NCBI GenBank assembly: GCA_963556255.1
Contig: OY744608.1
Span: forward strand, 66,218,672-66,282,671
DNA: 64,000 nucleotides
Reading direction: 5' to 3'
Source of the DNA: Allolobophora icterica
Taxonomy: Eukaryota; Annelida; Clitellata; Crassiclitellata; Lumbricidae
The position numbers and the translations under genes were made by a program. Below, piece by piece: positions 21,771 to 30,041 of the stretch; positions within the stretch are counted from its first letter, which is position 1, and each line of letters opens with the position of its first letter. A model generated the notes under the pieces. The model did no database searches. It was not told the DNA's origin and saw nothing but the letters and a program-made list of their open reading frames with translations.

Positions 21771-23066
21771 ATGGCAGCATTTGACGTGCCGAGTGAAATG
21801 TTGGACATCGCTTCGGCGGTGCCCGATGACAATAGCATCGAATCGTTTGAATACCGCGAGTATGAGTCACAAAATCCCGCGGCTATCAACAATGGCCAGG
21901 CCATACAGATAGACATCCAGAACCAAGACATTTTCACACAGCCTTCCAAGAGCTACCTTCTTGTGGAGGGCAGGCTTACATCAACTGGCGCGGCTTACAT
22001 CGCAGACTCGCTGGTGTCATTCATCAACAACGCCATCCCGTACATGTTTTCTCAGATTCGATACCTGGCTAACAACACCGAGATAGAGAATGTCATGTCT
22101 CCTGGGCAAGCCACGACGATGAAAGGCATGCTGGTTTACGGCGATGATTTTTCCAAAGGCGAAGGTTTAAACATGTGTTGGCAAAAGGACACGACAGCGG
22201 CAGCGGCGGCTGCGAATATCGGCTTCGAGGCCCGTCGACTGATGATCATTGGAAAACCCGTCCCTATTGGAACGTTTTCATTCATCGTTCCCTTAAGACA
22301 TCTATTTGGTTTTTGCGATGATTATCACAAGGTCGTATACGGGATTAAACACTCCTTACTGCTGAGCCGGCAGGGAGATGCAGACGCGATCTTCAAGGAA
22401 GCCGCAGCGACCAATGGCCAGATCGCGCTGACTAAACTCTCCTGGTTCATGCAGCATATAATACCCGCTCTGGAGTATAAAAGCATGCTTATGAAGCAGA
22501 TTGAAGCCAAGGTTAAGGTACCTGTGGCATTCCGCGCCATGCAATGCGACAACATTGCGGTGCCACGAGCGACGACTTTTTCCTGGCGTTTGAGCGTTAA
22601 GTCGGGCACGGAAAAGCCACGCTGGATTCTTGTTGCTTTTCAGACTGGAAAGAATGCACATCAAGGCCAGAATCCGGCACTGTTTGACCATGCACAGGTT
22701 CGCAACATATTCGCTATGCTCAACACCGATCGCTACCCCGTGGTTGACATGAATCTCGACTTCACCAAGAGGACAACCTCTCGCGCTTACAAGGCCCTAC
22801 GTGACTTCAAGGAAGAATATTGCGGCATAGACGCGCGTGAATCGTCATGCCAACCGACACCAATCGAATTTGTAGATTTGTTTCCGATCTTCGTCCTGGA
22901 CGTGCGCAGGCAATCCGAACGACTTAAAACCTCTGTACAGGACATACAAATCAAGGTGGACTTTAACGAAGGGGTACCAAATAATACGACGGCATATGCC
23001 GTCCTGATCAGCGACCGACTCCTGAATTTTGAATCGGATGGCAGCAAATTCAACGTCGTCTACTAG
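21771..23066 (+). CDS. Major capsid protein (double jelly-roll type)
   Basis: 431 residues. Consistent with Polinton major capsid proteins in length, position and motifs: N-terminal DNSIESFEYREYES, the strand NQDIFTQPSKSYLLVEGRL, then FINNAIPYMFSQIRYLANNTEIE, GEGLNMCW, the IPIGTFSF-like PVPIGTFSFIVPLRHLFGF segment, and a second jelly roll from about residue 255 ending VLISDRLLNFESDG. In the family it trimerises into hexon-like capsomers of an icosahedral shell. The frame is complete. The ATG at 21771 follows an A/T-rich leader (TTATAATA). Confidence 0.92.
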   Translation: MAAFDVPSEMLDIASAVPDDNSIESFEYREYESQNPAAINNGQAIQIDIQNQDIFTQPSKSYLLVEGRLTSTGAAYIADSLVSFINNAIPYMFSQIRYLANNTEIENVMSPGQATTMKGMLVYGDDFSKGEGLNMCWQKDTTAAAAAANIGFEARRLMIIGKPVPIGTFSFIVPLRHLFGFCDDYHKVVYGIKHSLLLSRQGDADAIFKEAAATNGQIALTKLSWFMQHIIPALEYKSMLMKQIEAKVKVPVAFRAMQCDNIAVPRATTFSWRLSVKSGTEKPRWILVAFQTGKNAHQGQNPALFDHAQVRNIFAMLNTDRYPVVDMNLDFTKRTTSRAYKALRDFKEEYCGIDARESSCQPTPIEFVDLFPIFVLDVRRQSERLKTSVQDIQIKVDFNEGVPNNTTAYAVLISDRLLNFESDGSKFNVVY

Positions 23067-23123
23067 AAATCGGTTTTTCACATTTAGATACAAGGCCCTC
23101 TTTTAGATATATTTTTTCCAAAA

Positions 23124-23630
23124 ATGAAAACTGAATACGTTGCGTTCGGCCTTTCACTGACCGAAGGGCAAAAGCAAACATTGGCTAAAGCTGCGCGCGC
23201 CGGCACTGGTGCCACGATCCGACTCGCTCATGGCCAGCTTCGTGGAGACGATAAGCTCGCGCTTACGAAAGTTCAAGCCGCCCGAATCGTGAAGAAGATT
23301 TCGGAAGGCGTTGGCATGGAACTGAGATTCACCAAAACGCAATTGAAAAAGATGACTAAAATGGGTGGATTTCTTCCACTACTGGCTCTCCTCCCGCTGC
23401 TTTTTGGTGGGTTATCCGCGGCGGGTGCCGTGGCTGGTGGGACCGCTGGGGTAGTAAAGGCTGTGCAGAGCAAACAGGCCAGCGACGCTGCACTGGCGGA
23501 GGCGGCGCGTCACAATCGCGAACTCGAGGCCCAGGTCCGCGGGACTGGTTTATATCTCGGGCGTGAGACTCGTGGTGGTTGTTGCCCAATGTGTAAAGGA
23601 TCGGGTCTCTACATCGGACAAAAAAACTAA
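23124..23630 (+). CDS. Hydrophobic GLYLG-motif Polinton protein; likely -1 frameshift fused to protease
   Basis: 168 residues. Two related halves at the N-terminus (LTEGQKQTLAKAARAG, then LALTKVQAARIVKKISEG), then a third QLKKMTKMGGF, a hydrophobic small-residue segment (about 78-112) and a charged helix. The C-terminus has GTGLYLG and GSGLYIG words and a CCxxC. This pattern is, from memory, a common uncharacterised Polinton virion protein that in other elements continues into the protease. Here the frame ends CAA AAA AAC TAA at 23619-23630. The protease frame is -1 relative and open across this point. The sequence LLFGGL fits an adenain-type cleavage consensus. Likely a minor core or membrane-active protein. 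Confidence 0.75.
   Translation: MKTEYVAFGLSLTEGQKQTLAKAARAGTGATIRLAHGQLRGDDKLALTKVQAARIVKKISEGVGMELRFTKTQLKKMTKMGGFLPLLALLPLLFGGLSAAGAVAGGTAGVVKAVQSKQASDAALAEAARHNRELEAQVRGTGLYLGRETRGGCCPMCKGSGLYIGQKN
23621..23627 (+). promoter_or_regulatory. Candidate -1 ribosomal frameshift heptamer A AAA AAC
   Basis: In the 0 frame (codons CAA, AAA, AAC) positions 23621-23627 read A AAA AAC, a canonical X-XXY-YYZ slippery site, with UAA immediately after. A -1 slip enters the protease frame, which has been open since 23597. A 7-bp stem (23640-23646 with 23658-23664, 11-nt loop) begins 12 nt downstream, a little farther than usual. An undercalled A in a run of eight would produce the same picture. Confidence 0.55.
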
Positions 23631-24001
23631 AACCTCTTAGCAACTTCGATATAGAGAAAGTTGCCAGGGCGCTGCCGCATTTCCGCGGTGTTTTCATGCG
23701 AGATGGTCTGCCCGCCGTGGCTCGTGAGAAGGAGTGTGGAGTTGTTAATCTGGATTCCGGTTCTGGTGATGGTACTCACTGGGTCGCCTATTGGATAGAT
23801 GGACCAAAAGCCGTCTATTTTGACAGTTATGGGCTGGATCCGCCTCTCGAAATTTCTAGATATTTAAAAAATCCTATAAGAACACAAACATTTCAGCTAC
23901 AGGGGCCCGATGATGTGGTATGTGGTCATCTCTGCCTGACCGTGCTAAGAGAGCTCGCTGCCGGAAAGAATTTTGAAGACATCGTGCTTGACCTATGTTA
24001 G
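23627..24001 (+). CDS. Adenain-like cysteine protease (C5-type), N-terminus in -1 frame
   Basis: Maturation protease of capsid precursors. Catalytic residues, numbered from the internal ATG at 23696: H28 (GTHWVAYW), D43 (YFDSYG), Q69 as oxyanion residue, and C76 (VCGHLC); the Q-to-C step of 7 matches adenovirus protease. The ATG at 23696 gives only 101 residues and lies inside the conserved FRGVFMRD region, so the conserved protein must start earlier. The same frame is open back to 23597 with no ATG, covering the usual DIEKVAR segment. Expression therefore probably depends on -1 frameshifting from the upstream gene; splicing or an assembly indel are alternatives. Coordinates given begin at the first codon after the slip. 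Confidence 0.88.
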   Translation, partial: LKPLSNFDIEKVARALPHFRGVFMRDGLPAVAREKECGVVNLDSGSGDGTHWVAYWIDGPKAVYFDSYGLDPPLEISRYLKNPIRTQTFQLQGPDDVVCGHLCLTVLRELAAGKNFEDIVLDLC

Positions 24002-24029
24002 ACTTCCGTCACCTTTTTGTATATAAAAA

Positions 24030-26195
24030 ATGCCGGTTGATAAATTTGGAAGAGACGGTGGAGGTGGGGTGGGAGGGGGGCAGATAAGCGCCGCTGGGCT
24101 CGTCCACAAGGCTGGTGATACCATGTTGGGAATTCTATCGGCTGGAGGTTTTCGGCTGACAAACGTGGGAACGCCCACGATGGAAACGGACGCCGCAACA
24201 AAGGCTTATGCAGACATCATAGATCAGGACAACTTACAAATCACCGGTGGAACGATGTCTGGTGTTCTAAAAATGGGCGGTCACAAAGTTACTGGGCTGC
24301 CCACAGACGCTGGTGCGTCTGAAAGCGACGCTGCGAGCTGGGCACAAGTGGTACGATACGCGGACCAGAAGGCGACCGCAGCCGAAAATCATGCAGACCA
24401 AAAGCTTATCGATGCCAGGCAGTACACGGACGAGAAGAATGCGGGGCTGAGAGATTCCGTTAGGCGGTATGCAGATGACAAGGACCTTATTGTTAAAAGT
24501 TATGTTAACGAGCAAGATGTTATCGTCAGGAATGCGTGCGTGCTCAAATCCGGCGGCGTAATGACTGGAAGTTTAGTTATGGGTGGCCACCGAGTTACTG
24601 GGCTCCCAACGGAAATTTCAGGATCCGATAGCGACGCAGCGAGTTGGAAACAAGTGTCAACAGCGGTCGCTGGCGCTCTAGTAAAACTCGATAGAGTACC
24701 CACGGAGTCGTTGCATGTGGTGAATAAGCGGTATGTAGATTCCCGCGACGCTTCTTACAGACAGTACGTGGATGAGAAGGTCACCACCGCTAGAAGATAT
24801 GTGGACGAGAAGCATGCTATCGTAAGAGGCGGGCATGTGCTCAAAACCGGCGATTCTATGACTGGTGATTTGACCATGGGTGGCAAAAGAGTGACTGGGC
24901 TGCCAACAGAAATTCCAGGATCTGATAGCGACGCCGCGAGTTTGAAACAGGTGACGCAGCTGATCACTGATGCCACTATGAATAATGAGACGGCGCCGGC
25001 TGGACCAAAGTACTTGACTAACAAACGGTATGTGGACGCGAAAAACGCTGAGATTGGAGCTTCAGTTAGACTCTATGCGGACCAGAAAGCTGAAGCTGCT
25101 AAGACGTACGCCAACGAGCAAGATGTTATCGTTAGGAGCGCATGCGTGCTTAAAGCTGGTGATGCAATGACTGGTGATTTAATCATGGGCGGTAAAAGAG
25201 TTACTGGGCTCCCTACGGGCGCAGCAACGTCCGAAAGCGACGCGACGAGTATGGCACAAGTATCGAAGCTGATCGCCGACAACATGACAAAGAGTGATAG
25301 AGTACCAACAGAACCGTTGCATGTGACAAATAAACGATACGTTGACGTGAAAAACGCTGAGATTGGAGCTTCCGTTAGACTCTATGCGGACCAGAAAGTT
25401 GAAGCTGCTAAGAGGTACGCCAACGAGCAAGATGTTATCGTTAGGAACGCGTGCGTGCTCAAATCCGGCAGTACCATGACCGGTGATCTGGCTATGGGTG
25501 GTAAAAGAGTGACTGGGCTACCAACAGAAATTCCAGGATCTGATAGTGACGCCGCGAGTTTAAAACAAGTGGCGCAGCTGATCACTGATGCCACTATGAA
25601 TAATGATACGGCGCCTGCGGGACCAAAGTACTTGACTAACAAGCAGTATGTGGACAGTGAGATAGCTAATGAAAGGCGATACGTGACGGGCATCAAGATT
25701 CTCAACTACAGCGGCCATATTCCGCCCCTTTCCAGAAACGTTTCCGAAACGGGTTTTATTGCCTCAGCCAACGAATCTTTACCCACTAACCCGCCTCATA
25801 TGGCATTCAACTCGGGTGTGAGGGGTGAGTGGAAGACGGCGTCCAGATCGAGATCCGATATTGTGAGTAGTGGGACTTGGTTACAGATTGAGTGCCCGAC
25901 GCCTGTGCGAATATGGAAGGTTAGTCTGGCTGGGGGATCTAGTCCTACTGCACCACGTATCACGTCCTGGAAGTTTCATGGGATTCCATCCGATATTGAA
26001 AATATGTTTTATATGCTCATCACCTCCAATGTCACTTTGACTAATTCTGCACAAGAGTTCACCTTCTCTGATGACGGTGCATACAAAAAATTCAGGCTGA
26101 CGGTCTTGGCCACCAGCCCAACACAAGCTACTTTTGGAATATCCCACTTCCAGATCTATACATATTTTAAACACGAGGGACAGTCAGTAGTATAG
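24030..26195 (+). CDS. Fibre-like attachment protein: phage-tail-type repeats plus discoidin-like tip
   Basis: 721 residues. After a Gly-rich N-terminus (residues 8-16) come repeats of the M-T-G-x-L-x-M-G-G-x-x-V-T-G-L-P type, followed by S-D-A-A-S and K-x-Y-V-D/A-D-x-K motifs. Copies begin near residues 32 (short), 76, 178, 277, 380 and 483, a ~100-residue period. Similar motifs occur in bacteriophage tail fibres, where they build trimeric shafts. Residues ~560-721 have the pattern of an F5/8-type (discoidin) carbohydrate-binding domain: WLQIECPTPVRIWKVSLAGG, SWKFHG, YKKFRLTV, ISHFQIY. I infer an attachment spike with a sugar- or lipid-binding tip. A TATA-like word (TATATAAAA) lies just before the ATG. 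Confidence 0.8.
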   Translation: MPVDKFGRDGGGGVGGGQISAAGLVHKAGDTMLGILSAGGFRLTNVGTPTMETDAATKAYADIIDQDNLQITGGTMSGVLKMGGHKVTGLPTDAGASESDAASWAQVVRYADQKATAAENHADQKLIDARQYTDEKNAGLRDSVRRYADDKDLIVKSYVNEQDVIVRNACVLKSGGVMTGSLVMGGHRVTGLPTEISGSDSDAASWKQVSTAVAGALVKLDRVPTESLHVVNKRYVDSRDASYRQYVDEKVTTARRYVDEKHAIVRGGHVLKTGDSMTGDLTMGGKRVTGLPTEIPGSDSDAASLKQVTQLITDATMNNETAPAGPKYLTNKRYVDAKNAEIGASVRLYADQKAEAAKTYANEQDVIVRSACVLKAGDAMTGDLIMGGKRVTGLPTGAATSESDATSMAQVSKLIADNMTKSDRVPTEPLHVTNKRYVDVKNAEIGASVRLYADQKVEAAKRYANEQDVIVRNACVLKSGSTMTGDLAMGGKRVTGLPTEIPGSDSDAASLKQVAQLITDATMNNDTAPAGPKYLTNKQYVDSEIANERRYVTGIKILNYSGHIPPLSRNVSETGFIASANESLPTNPPHMAFNSGVRGEWKTASRSRSDIVSSGTWLQIECPTPVRIWKVSLAGGSSPTAPRITSWKFHGIPSDIENMFYMLITSNVTLTNSAQEFTFSDDGAYKKFRLTVLATSPTQATFGISHFQIYTYFKHEGQSVV

Positions 26196-26202
26196 AAAAA
26201 AT

Positions 26203-26748
26203 ATGACTGACGCGCACTACAAGATTCGGGGGTATCTCCGTCAACACGGAGAAATAGACATGTGCAAATACAGCATAGACAGTCTAGGTGATGTGGGCCA
26301 CTGGGGGTACGACATCCCGAAGCCCACCGCAGAGCTATTGACCGCGGTGCCTCAACAGCACATCGACTTCGTGTCTGACGATTACCACAACCGCGATATC
26401 TATACGGCGGCCGGAACGGTAACCACGACTGCGTGGCAAACTCTTCCATTGACCGCTGCGCGTTTTCCGTGTATAACTTTGCAAACCACCAATCAGGGGG
26501 TTTCGTTAGAGGGCGGGTTCTGGAAGCTTACAATGTTTGGTGTTAGTACCGGTGATGCGTCAGTTCGCATTATTACAGCCGCGGGTAGCATCGATCGTAC
26601 AGTTGACATTCAAAGTGGACAATTTGATGCATCTAGGGCAATATTCATTCCAGGACAAACGAGTTTTCGAATTGAAGGAAAAAAGAGAGGCGTTTTAAGT
26701 ACTTCAACTATTGAGTTAAACGTAACGTTACTGATAGAGCAACTATAA
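26203..26748 (+). CDS. Beta-rich protein downstream of the fibre, possible second spike
   Basis: 181 residues, starting 7 bp after the fibre stop. The N-terminal ~70 residues are polar with several His (GHWGYDIPKP, QQHIDF). Residues 70-181 alternate hydrophobic and polar residues as in a beta sandwich (FWKLTMFGV, IELNVTLLI at the end), reminiscent of C1q/TNF-type knobs but without a motif I can name. Tight spacing to both neighbours suggests co-expression with the fibre. Function unknown; a fibre head or chaperone is possible. Confidence 0.6.
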   Translation: MTDAHYKIRGYLRQHGEIDMCKYSIDSLGDVGHWGYDIPKPTAELLTAVPQQHIDFVSDDYHNRDIYTAAGTVTTTAWQTLPLTAARFPCITLQTTNQGVSLEGGFWKLTMFGVSTGDASVRIITAAGSIDRTVDIQSGQFDASRAIFIPGQTSFRIEGKKRGVLSTSTIELNVTLLIEQL

Positions 26749-26754
26749 AAGAGT

Positions 26755-27360
26755 ATGTCTTTGTACCCACCGCTGATGGAGTCAACAATTTCGTCAGACA
26801 CGACGTCGCAAACATTTCGCTTGCAGAAGATCGGCGAAATAGAAGCATTCCTGAGGTCTGAGGCGATAAGTCGGGGACAACTGTGTAAAAAGTATAAGAG
26901 GGTTGTAGATGTGGCTAATGGGGCGTCGGCCGGCCTTGCTATAGTTAGTCTTGGAACTGGGGTGGGTGGGGCAGCTATGTTAGCCACTGGTATTGGTTTT
27001 ATTCCTGGTATTGTTCTGGAGAGTTTGGCCATAGCGACGAGTTTTCTGGATATCATTGGAAATGTTGTCAGTAGAAGTTTTGTTGCTAAAGCTTCAAAAC
27101 ACGACGAAATTTGTATTTTGGCGGAAAGTAAGCTAAACACTGTTCATGACCACATTTCTAAGGCGTTGGAGGACACGGCTATTAGCGATGAAGAGTATAA
27201 GCTTATTCTGGGAGAGGAGGAGAAATATAGAACGATGAAACGTGATATACAAAGCAAGAATGGAAAAAAAGAGTTGCCGAGTCAAAGCAAAGACCAGATG
27301 GTGGCAGAACTAATCAAGAAACTAACCAGCGCTGGGACTTCCCCGCGAACCACGATATAA
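26755..27360 (+). CDS. Conserved Polinton-associated membrane protein, function unknown
   Basis: 201 residues. A short N-terminal YPPLM and FRLQKIGEIEAFLRSE region, then a long hydrophobic Gly/Ala-rich stretch (about residues 57-105; two or three membrane passes, or a fusion-type amphipathic segment), then a charged helical C-terminus with ISDEEYKLILGEEEKYRTMKRDI. This combination resembles an uncharacterised protein common next to Polinton and adintovirus-type capsid genes (recalled, not searched). It starts 6 bp after the previous stop and is the last gene before the non-coding right arm. It may be membrane-active during entry or assembly; this is inference. Confidence 0.68.
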   Translation: MSLYPPLMESTISSDTTSQTFRLQKIGEIEAFLRSEAISRGQLCKKYKRVVDVANGASAGLAIVSLGTGVGGAAMLATGIGFIPGIVLESLAIATSFLDIIGNVVSRSFVAKASKHDEICILAESKLNTVHDHISKALEDTAISDEEYKLILGEEEKYRTMKRDIQSKNGKKELPSQSKDQMVAELIKKLTSAGTSPRTTI

Positions 27361-27789
27361 AAATTTTCATCGTAGGTGGTTGGAGTAGTGAGTCCGTTAT
27401 TCCTAGCGCACCACCAGCATATGCCTTTAACGACCACGAAAACAGATGATTTTTAATCTAAAAAATTGCACACGGGCCTATAATGTGGTCATATTTTGGG
27501 GGGTGACTTCGAATCCCTATTATACATCTATTACCAACAAACTTAATAATGAGTATTAAAATCGATTTAATCGTAGCGCATACTAGTAAAAACATAGTAA
27601 GTCATGCTACTATATGGAAAGGGTGCTGGATTTTTTTCGAAAATCGTCATATGTCTTCAAAAACTAGCAGAATTTTTTTATCACCTACGGAGATTTTGAA
27701 ATTTCAATATCTAAGTCAATTCTTAACATACTGATGTAATGTAAACATTAATTTTTAGCACTTTATCTCCTCTTCCATTCCTTTCATCA

Positions 27790-28545
27790 AAAAATTTAAA
27801 TATTTATATTTGGTTGCGCCAAAAATGCATAAAAATGAAGACCCCCGTAAAAAATGATTGCAGATGTGTGTTCAAGCGCATATAAAATATATTTTCTTGC
27901 TAAAACATTTGTATTGTGAATATAATAAATGTGCAGAATTCATTGCCCGACAGAACAGAAAAAACAATTCGGATATAAATTTATAAATGCTGTAGCTATG
28001 ACTGTTTAAGTGACTGGACCCCCGAAAGAAATTACTGTTTTTCTGTTTTTCAAGGTCAAATAAATATATTTCCTGGCTACAATATTCTATTGAAAATATA
28101 ATAAATATGCAGAATTCAATTCCAGACTGAATACATATACATTTAGCAATATATCTATATATACTGACTAAGTTATGTAAGGTTTACTACATGGGCCCCA
28201 CTCAAAAAATTTAAATTTATATCTTTAAGGCGCTATAGAAAAATATTCTAAGTGTAGCTTTTTTGGTTTGAACACGCTAAATGTTCTGCAGCCAATGCTG
28301 GATAGAATACAGGAAAAATTAGGAATATATTTATATCTAAGAACTGGAAACAATTAGTTTACTATATTGACCCTACTAAAAAATCATATTTTCTGATATT
28401 TAAACCGCTATATAAATATATTCTGGCTACAGTTTCCTATTGTAAATATGATAATTCTTCATCAGGATATGCTAGATTGAATGCCAAAAGAATTAAGAAT
28501 ATATCTATATATTTGCACCAACTAGGTTACATTTTATTAAGTCCG
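27790..28545. repeat. ~177-bp degenerate tandem repeat, about 4 copies
   Basis: Equivalent points of the unit (a C-rich word followed by AAAA) fall at 27841, 28018, 28195 and 28370, spacing 177, 177 and 175. Each unit then has a TATAAATATATTCTGGCTACA-like word split over ~20 bp, a TATTGTAAATATAATAAATATGCAGAATTC-like stretch and an ATATCTATATAT segment. A partial fifth copy may start near 28541. Confidence 0.75.
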
Positions 28546-29290
28546 ATTAATCGATATTTCCGTGCCACGCAAAATAGTTGATGAAGGGAAATCTTTATAC
28601 AAGGGTTTTTCCCCACTAGTTCATCGGCGAACTAAATACAGATATATGTATAATATATTCCTGCGATGAAATCCTAACTAACAGACCGCATTAAGGCACA
28701 GAAAAATGATTGTCAAAATAGGCAATAGTTTTTTGGTTTCCGCGGTTTTCTGTTTTATGGGGTTTCGTAATTTCTATGTTATAACATTATGCGGCTTGTA
28801 TAATCAGGCTGAATTATTCATGAAAGATTTACGACTTTGTTTACAACCTAATCATAGCTGACGGAAAGTTTTGTCTACGGTGGCCTGTATGGGCTACTAA
28901 ATAAGGGTGAAAATTTGTGCTTTTTCGGAATGAAATAATAAAAATAGTTGCAAATATGAATAAATAGCTCCCGAATGGGCCACCGTATTTCTGAACTAAG
29001 GTTTTACAGTATAATATATTCGGATTTTCCGTCTCTCACCTAGTTTCCTGCATTGCGATTCGCTGGCGGAAGCTGTTGATCTGGTTACAGTATGGTTAAT
29101 AGCCTGGAATGGGACGCGTGCGAAAAATCGATAGCGTTTACTTTAATGGATTTTGGCTCCTTTAGCATTAAATTTCTCCGAGAATAAATAATTTCATCCG
29201 ACGGAAAGGTGACTTAAAAATCTGGGTTGGTTTTGTCTATTGATATCACTAGCGAATTTTTATGCATTTCGTCCTTTTCTAGACATTTTT

Positions 29291-29330
29291 GGAGCGTTTA
29301 TGAAATGTCTGGAGCGTTTATGAAATGTCT
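29291..29330. repeat. Exact 20-bp tandem duplication
   Basis: GGAGCGTTTATGAAATGTCT occurs twice back to back, about 210 bp inside the right TIR. Confidence 0.95.
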
Positions 29331-29539
29331 AGAGAGTTTAGGTTGTGTCTGAAATATTTCTGAAACGCATTCTAAATGGGTCAACCGAGTTATTTTTGGC
29401 ATTGGCATGGGTCAATCGAGTTATTTTAGTCACAGCGTGGAGAGATGGCTGTATGTTTCTATAAAAGTATGTGCTGCACACAGAAATACTGACTTTGGGT
29501 GAACAATTTTACATGTCGCAGATTTGCGTTTTCTTCACG

Positions 29540-30035
29540 ATTTAAATTGAAAAATACTTTATTTGTATTTATATAAATTTCGATTGACTGGTTGATTAAA
29601 GGATTGGGGTTTTCGATTGTTCGCGAGAAAACAGTTGCCTGCCCAGGCTTCCTTCTATTGAGCCTGCGTTCAAAATCTTCCACTCCTTTTTGATAGCCAA
29701 TTGTGATAAAAGCCCTGAACTTCCATAGCGTCAGGCTTCTTCAGAGCCAGTCTTTTTATATCAACAGGCTTCTATTGGGCCTGCGTTAAAGGCTTCCGTA
29801 GAGAGGGTCTTTTATATTCTAGGACTTCTATAGCGCACTGCGTCATCCCACTCACTTGTCATCGCGATTCAAAAGACTTCTAGCCATGATAGCCATAGGC
29901 ACTGCTTGGAAACTGATCTTTGATAAGGGTCCGTGGATCCTGTGGGCCCTCTGTGGACCCTTTTCTGTAGAGACAGTCTAATATATCAAATCGCTTCTGT
30001 GCAGCCTGCGTCAACCCACTCACTTGTCATCTACT
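29540..30035 (-). repeat. Polinton right terminal inverted repeat (496 bp)
   Basis: Complement of 12224-12719 with few mismatches, ending GTCATCTACT at 30035. The inner boundary is at ATTTAAATTG (29540), beyond which the arms diverge. Confidence 0.97.
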
Positions 30036-30041
30036 ACAAAA
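30036..30041 (+). repeat. Right target-site duplication ACAAAA
   Basis: Matches 12219-12224. Confidence 0.75.

Larger units (their letters stand above)
27361..29539. other. Non-coding AT-rich right arm of the Polinton
   Basis: About 2.2 kb without a credible gene. The 61-aa frame at 27549-27734 has no features. The arm contains a ~177-bp tandem repeat (27790-28545), an exact 20-bp tandem duplication at 29291-29330, and a 19-bp direct repeat (GGGTCAAYCGAGTTATTTT) at 29378 and 29409. Confidence 0.8.
12224..30035. mobile_element. Complete Polinton/Maverick virus-like DNA transposon
   Basis: A 17.8-kb element bounded by 496-bp inverted repeats beginning AGTAGATGAC. ACAAAA occurs at 12219-12224 and 30036-30041, the expected 6-bp target duplication if one A was lost at the left A-run (the last A is shared with the terminal AG). 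It contains the Polinton core set: protein-primed DNA polymerase B, RVE integrase, A32-type ATPase, adenain-like protease, and major and minor capsid proteins, plus accessory genes. Length and gene set match the family. No internal stop interrupts the core genes, so this looks like a young, possibly competent copy. Left genes are convergent around 16870, and morphogenesis genes run rightward from 18544. Confidence 0.97.

Noticed and set aside
27549..27734. 61-aa frame in the Polinton right arm
   Set aside because: Short, AT-driven, no motif, and outside the tightly packed gene block.
29459..29683. 74-aa minus-strand frame
   Set aside because: Mostly within the right TIR, with no equivalent complete frame at the left TIR.
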